From Bacillota bacterium (lineage in GTDB: Bacteria; Bacillota; Bacilli; Alicyclobacillales; SLC66): DNA of 63,760 nucleotides. The translations under genes were made by a program, and so were the position numbers. The stretch's first letter is position 1. Each line of letters opens with the position of its first letter. The notes below the pieces were generated by a model that was not told where the DNA came from, made no database searches, and worked only from the letters and a program-made list of their open reading frames with translations. Below are positions 61,505 through 63,760 of the stretch, piece by piece. The stretch covers positions 1-63,760 of the forward strand of contig JAJZCB010000009.1 in the NCBI GenBank assembly GCA_021846285.1. Reading direction: 5' to 3'.

Positions 61505-62542
61505 CTACGGTTTCATGAGCTCTGCGATCGTGTTATCCCAAGACAGCCCTTGTACGAGTTTATACGCCCGTCTCCCGTATGCCGTCATTTCTTCTGGATG
61601 ACTCGCAGCATAGTCAATCATGTCTGCCACGCTTCGTGGATCGGGAGTACCAACTAAACCAGTCTCCTGATCCCTGACGAATTCAAGAACTCCTCCCGCA
61701 TCGTGAGTCGTTATGACAGGCTTTCCTGACAACATCGCCTCTACAGTGGCATATCCGTAGTCCTCGTCCAAAGGCGCGTAATAGACGGCGGCGGCATGGG
61801 CGTAGTACCGAATCACGCTGTCGTCGTCCACGAATCCCACAAACTTGACGCGATCGGTTATGCCTAACTCCTTGGCTTTGCTCTCGAGCATTCTCCTTTG
61901 TTTCCCTTCGCCCGCGATAATACACTGTACCCTACTCTGGCCCAAGGCAAGCGCATCAAGCAGCAGATCAATCCTCTTAAGAGCGTCCAGCCGACCCACA
62001 TACAAAATGTAACCTTCCGAAGTCTTGCAGTCATACCTTCCGACGAACTGCGGCGGCGGATACAGCGTAACACTCTCCAGGCCGTTGTACTGTCGTAGAC
62101 GTTTGGCGACATTATCGGAAATGGCGTAAACATGGCGTGATTCACTTAACGTACGTGTGTCGTAGGCCATAATGGCATCGCGTACTTTTCTGCCCTCAGG
62201 GTCATCCCTAAAATCGCTGAGTTCCCCTCCAAACAGATCGTAGGCAGGTCTGTGTTGATGAACAAGCCATGTTACCTTATTTGGATGTTTGACTCCGTAT
62301 GATGGGAATTTCGTGCATATAACCCTGTCAATCCTTCTCCCATCGCTCTCGGTCAAATCCACCATTCGCCAGGCTATGGCGTGTGACATGATGCCATCAA
62401 TTGGGTACCATTTAAATGGAAGTTGTACCAACACTGGATCAAATCCGCGCACCTTCAATTCTGATACCAGGGCATCGGCCAGAACTTCCGCTCCGCCCCG
62501 CATAAAAGGAACCTGCGCAGTACATACAGCCACCCGTTCCAC
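61505..62542 (-). CDS. GT4-family glycosyltransferase B
   Basis: A 345-residue GT4 enzyme. It begins VAVCTAQVPFMRGGAEVLAD, has YILYVGRLDALKRIDLLLDA near 175 and the donor-site motif PLDEDYGYATVEAMLSGKPV near 254-273 with VITTHDAGG. The acceptor is unknown. It starts two bases after the methyltransferase stop, so translation is probably coupled. Confidence 0.9.
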   Translation of the reverse strand: MERVAVCTAQVPFMRGGAEVLADALVSELKVRGFDPVLVQLPFKWYPIDGIMSHAIAWRMVDLTESDGRRIDRVICTKFPSYGVKHPNKVTWLVHQHRPAYDLFGGELSDFRDDPEGRKVRDAIMAYDTRTLSESRHVYAISDNVAKRLRQYNGLESVTLYPPPQFVGRYDCKTSEGYILYVGRLDALKRIDLLLDALALGQSRVQCIIAGEGKQRRMLESKAKELGITDRVKFVGFVDDDSVIRYYAHAAAVYYAPLDEDYGYATVEAMLSGKPVITTHDAGGVLEFVRDQETGLVGTPDPRSVADMIDYAASHPEEMTAYGRRAYKLVQGLSWDNTIAELMKP

Positions 62543-62544
62543 GG

Positions 62545-63741
62545 CTACGCCCCCATACGTTTCTTTGCGACAAGCACATAATCCTGATAGCCGTACAGCC
62601 GTTCATTGATACGTTGCAGGCCTTCATTAAACTGGTCAATATTTGGCCCTTCAATCCTTAGACGCGGCACGTGGTCATCATCGTTTATCTTCGAGATGAA
62701 GTGAACGACCACTTCCGAAAATCCTTTGGACTTGCAGAGAAATTCAAGGCTCTGCGGGTGGACAGGCCGCACGTGAGTAAAATCCATATAAAAGGCGCCA
62801 TAAAAAATCGACAATGATGTGGGGTTTGGTGTTTCGATCAATAGCACACCATCGCGATGAAGTTTCCTGTAACATGTCTCAATCAGTTCAAACAGCATCT
62901 CACTGGGCAGATGTTCAACCACCTGACAGATTGTGATTACCGCAACTGAACGATCATCAAGTGATTCCAGATACTGAATCATATCTTCCTGAAGGACCGG
63001 GAGACCTTGCTCGACGCACGTTTGAATCATATCGGGATTGGCATCGACACCCACAGCATCCAACCCGTGTTCCAGCAGCAGGGTCAGCATTTCCCCCCGA
63101 CCGCAACCGAGGTCAATCGCCCGTCCGTACGATGGCAGGTAATCCAGATGGGCCCGTTGACGTTCCCGAATTAGTTCGATCGAACCGCGAAACATGTTTT
63201 CAAATCCGAGATAATCAAATACATCGGACGAACGGACCGCAGAATCGACGGCGGTATCCGGAGAAACGCTGTCGACTCGTCCATCATGACTGTGATGCAG
63301 CTCCCGCACCTCACGAATCTCCAACTGCATCTCCTGTACGGTATCCGTCAGTTGACCGACCTGCATGGCATGCAACTGCTCCGTTGCAGCAAATCGATGT
63401 TGCAACCCGTCTTCCCGCCGCTCCAATCCGTCGAGTCGTTCAGCGATGTCGCGCAACGCTTGTTCCATGTCTCGTCGCCAAACCGGAAGATCACGCTTTA
63501 TTCCGCCCAAGTCTTTGACAAACTCCACCATAGCGATACGCAACTGACGTGAACTTTTGACGAGATCGTTTTCCCAATTCTCTTCGGCCCTCGCGAATCG
63601 CCCCTGAACATCGAGAGTAAACTCACCTAACTGGTTCAATGTTCGTACCACAGCCCCGTTAAAGTCACTCTGCTGTCCCCATACCGCCCGTTCCCGCCAA
63701 AACACCGCCTTGCGAACAATGCGTTTGAGCAAGTGACGCAA
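62545..63741 (-). CDS. coiled-coil methyltransferase of a polysaccharide cluster
   Basis: At least 398 residues. The N-terminal 160 residues are helical and rich in heptad-like segments (AERLDGLERREDGLQHRF, VQEMQLEIREVRELHH), a likely coiled coil. The C-terminal part is a class I SAM methyltransferase with AIDLGCGRGEMLTLLLE near 209 and the post-motif VVEHLPSEMLFELIE. This plan recalls WbdD-type chain-terminating enzymes, where a coiled coil sets polymer length. The frame stays open to the right edge, so the true start may lie outside the window. Confidence 0.85.
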   Translation of the reverse strand: MRHLLKRIVRKAVFWRERAVWGQQSDFNGAVVRTLNQLGEFTLDVQGRFARAEENWENDLVKSSRQLRIAMVEFVKDLGGIKRDLPVWRRDMEQALRDIAERLDGLERREDGLQHRFAATEQLHAMQVGQLTDTVQEMQLEIREVRELHHSHDGRVDSVSPDTAVDSAVRSSDVFDYLGFENMFRGSIELIRERQRAHLDYLPSYGRAIDLGCGRGEMLTLLLEHGLDAVGVDANPDMIQTCVEQGLPVLQEDMIQYLESLDDRSVAVITICQVVEHLPSEMLFELIETCYRKLHRDGVLLIETPNPTSLSIFYGAFYMDFTHVRPVHPQSLEFLCKSKGFSEVVVHFISKINDDDHVPRLRIEGPNIDQFNEGLQRINERLYGYQDYVLVAKKRMGA

Positions 63742-63760
63742 GCCGCCGCTAAGGCCCCGT

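Overview
The window looks like chromosome of a Gram-positive, endospore-forming, flagellated member of the Bacillota with moderate GC content. Evidence for this is an alpha/beta-type small acid-soluble spore protein, ComFC, DegV, a PhoP/PhoR pair, TagA and LCP wall-polymer proteins, an SLH-anchored S-layer-like protein, strong AGGAGG-type ribosome sites and frequent GTG/TTG starts. An Alicyclobacillus-like relative is a reasonable guess, but 147 bases of 16S rRNA cannot be placed without a database.

Layout. 1-7.4 kb (minus strand): the 5' end of a 16S gene with its promoter, then a methyltransferase, bioF, and the classic hpf - small membrane protein - secA - prfB block, with an intact programmed frameshift in prfB. 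7.5-16.5 kb (plus): a late flagellar operon (sigma factor, flgM, flgN, flgK, flgL, flagellin, fliD, a FliT-like protein and a TPR glycosyltransferase probably acting on flagellin). 16.6-20.7 kb (minus): yvyF, comFC and degV, with a TnpB-related gene wedged between comFC and yvyF, which are adjacent in Bacillus subtilis. 21-26 kb (minus): phoU, recD2, phoP, phoR, with a candidate Pho box before phoU. 26.1-30.3 kb: a hairpin repeat, a divergent pair (64-aa protein and HTH-TPR regulator) sharing a palindromic operator, and a membrane GAF-GGDEF diguanylate cyclase. 30.4-35.4 kb (minus): metK, a spore protein gene, and an LCP-tagA-LCP operon preceded by a c-di-GMP-I riboswitch with a terminator. 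35.4-45.9 kb: cell-surface genes (two stalk-domain proteins, cold-shock protein, secreted transglutaminase-like protein, class III aminotransferase, SLH surface protein, secreted protein). 46-51.3 kb: gmd, then a sigma-54 activator divergent from an aldehyde dehydrogenase and its DUF779 partner. 51.3-57.5 kb: an accessory patch of toxin-antitoxin genes and broken defence and transposase genes. 57.5-63.7 kb (minus): a GDP-mannose-linked polysaccharide cluster (manC, lipoprotein, two GT4 glycosyltransferases, a coiled-coil methyltransferase).

How it fits together. Much of the window concerns the cell envelope and motility: flagella, S-layer, wall polymer attachment and surface polysaccharide. 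The c-di-GMP riboswitch ahead of the LCP-tagA-LCP operon, with a diguanylate cyclase 5 kb away, suggests that c-di-GMP controls wall-polymer assembly. The other standout is a two-copy structured repeat (26.2 and 36.6 kb) whose stems differ by paired changes, as expected of a conserved RNA or mobile hairpin.
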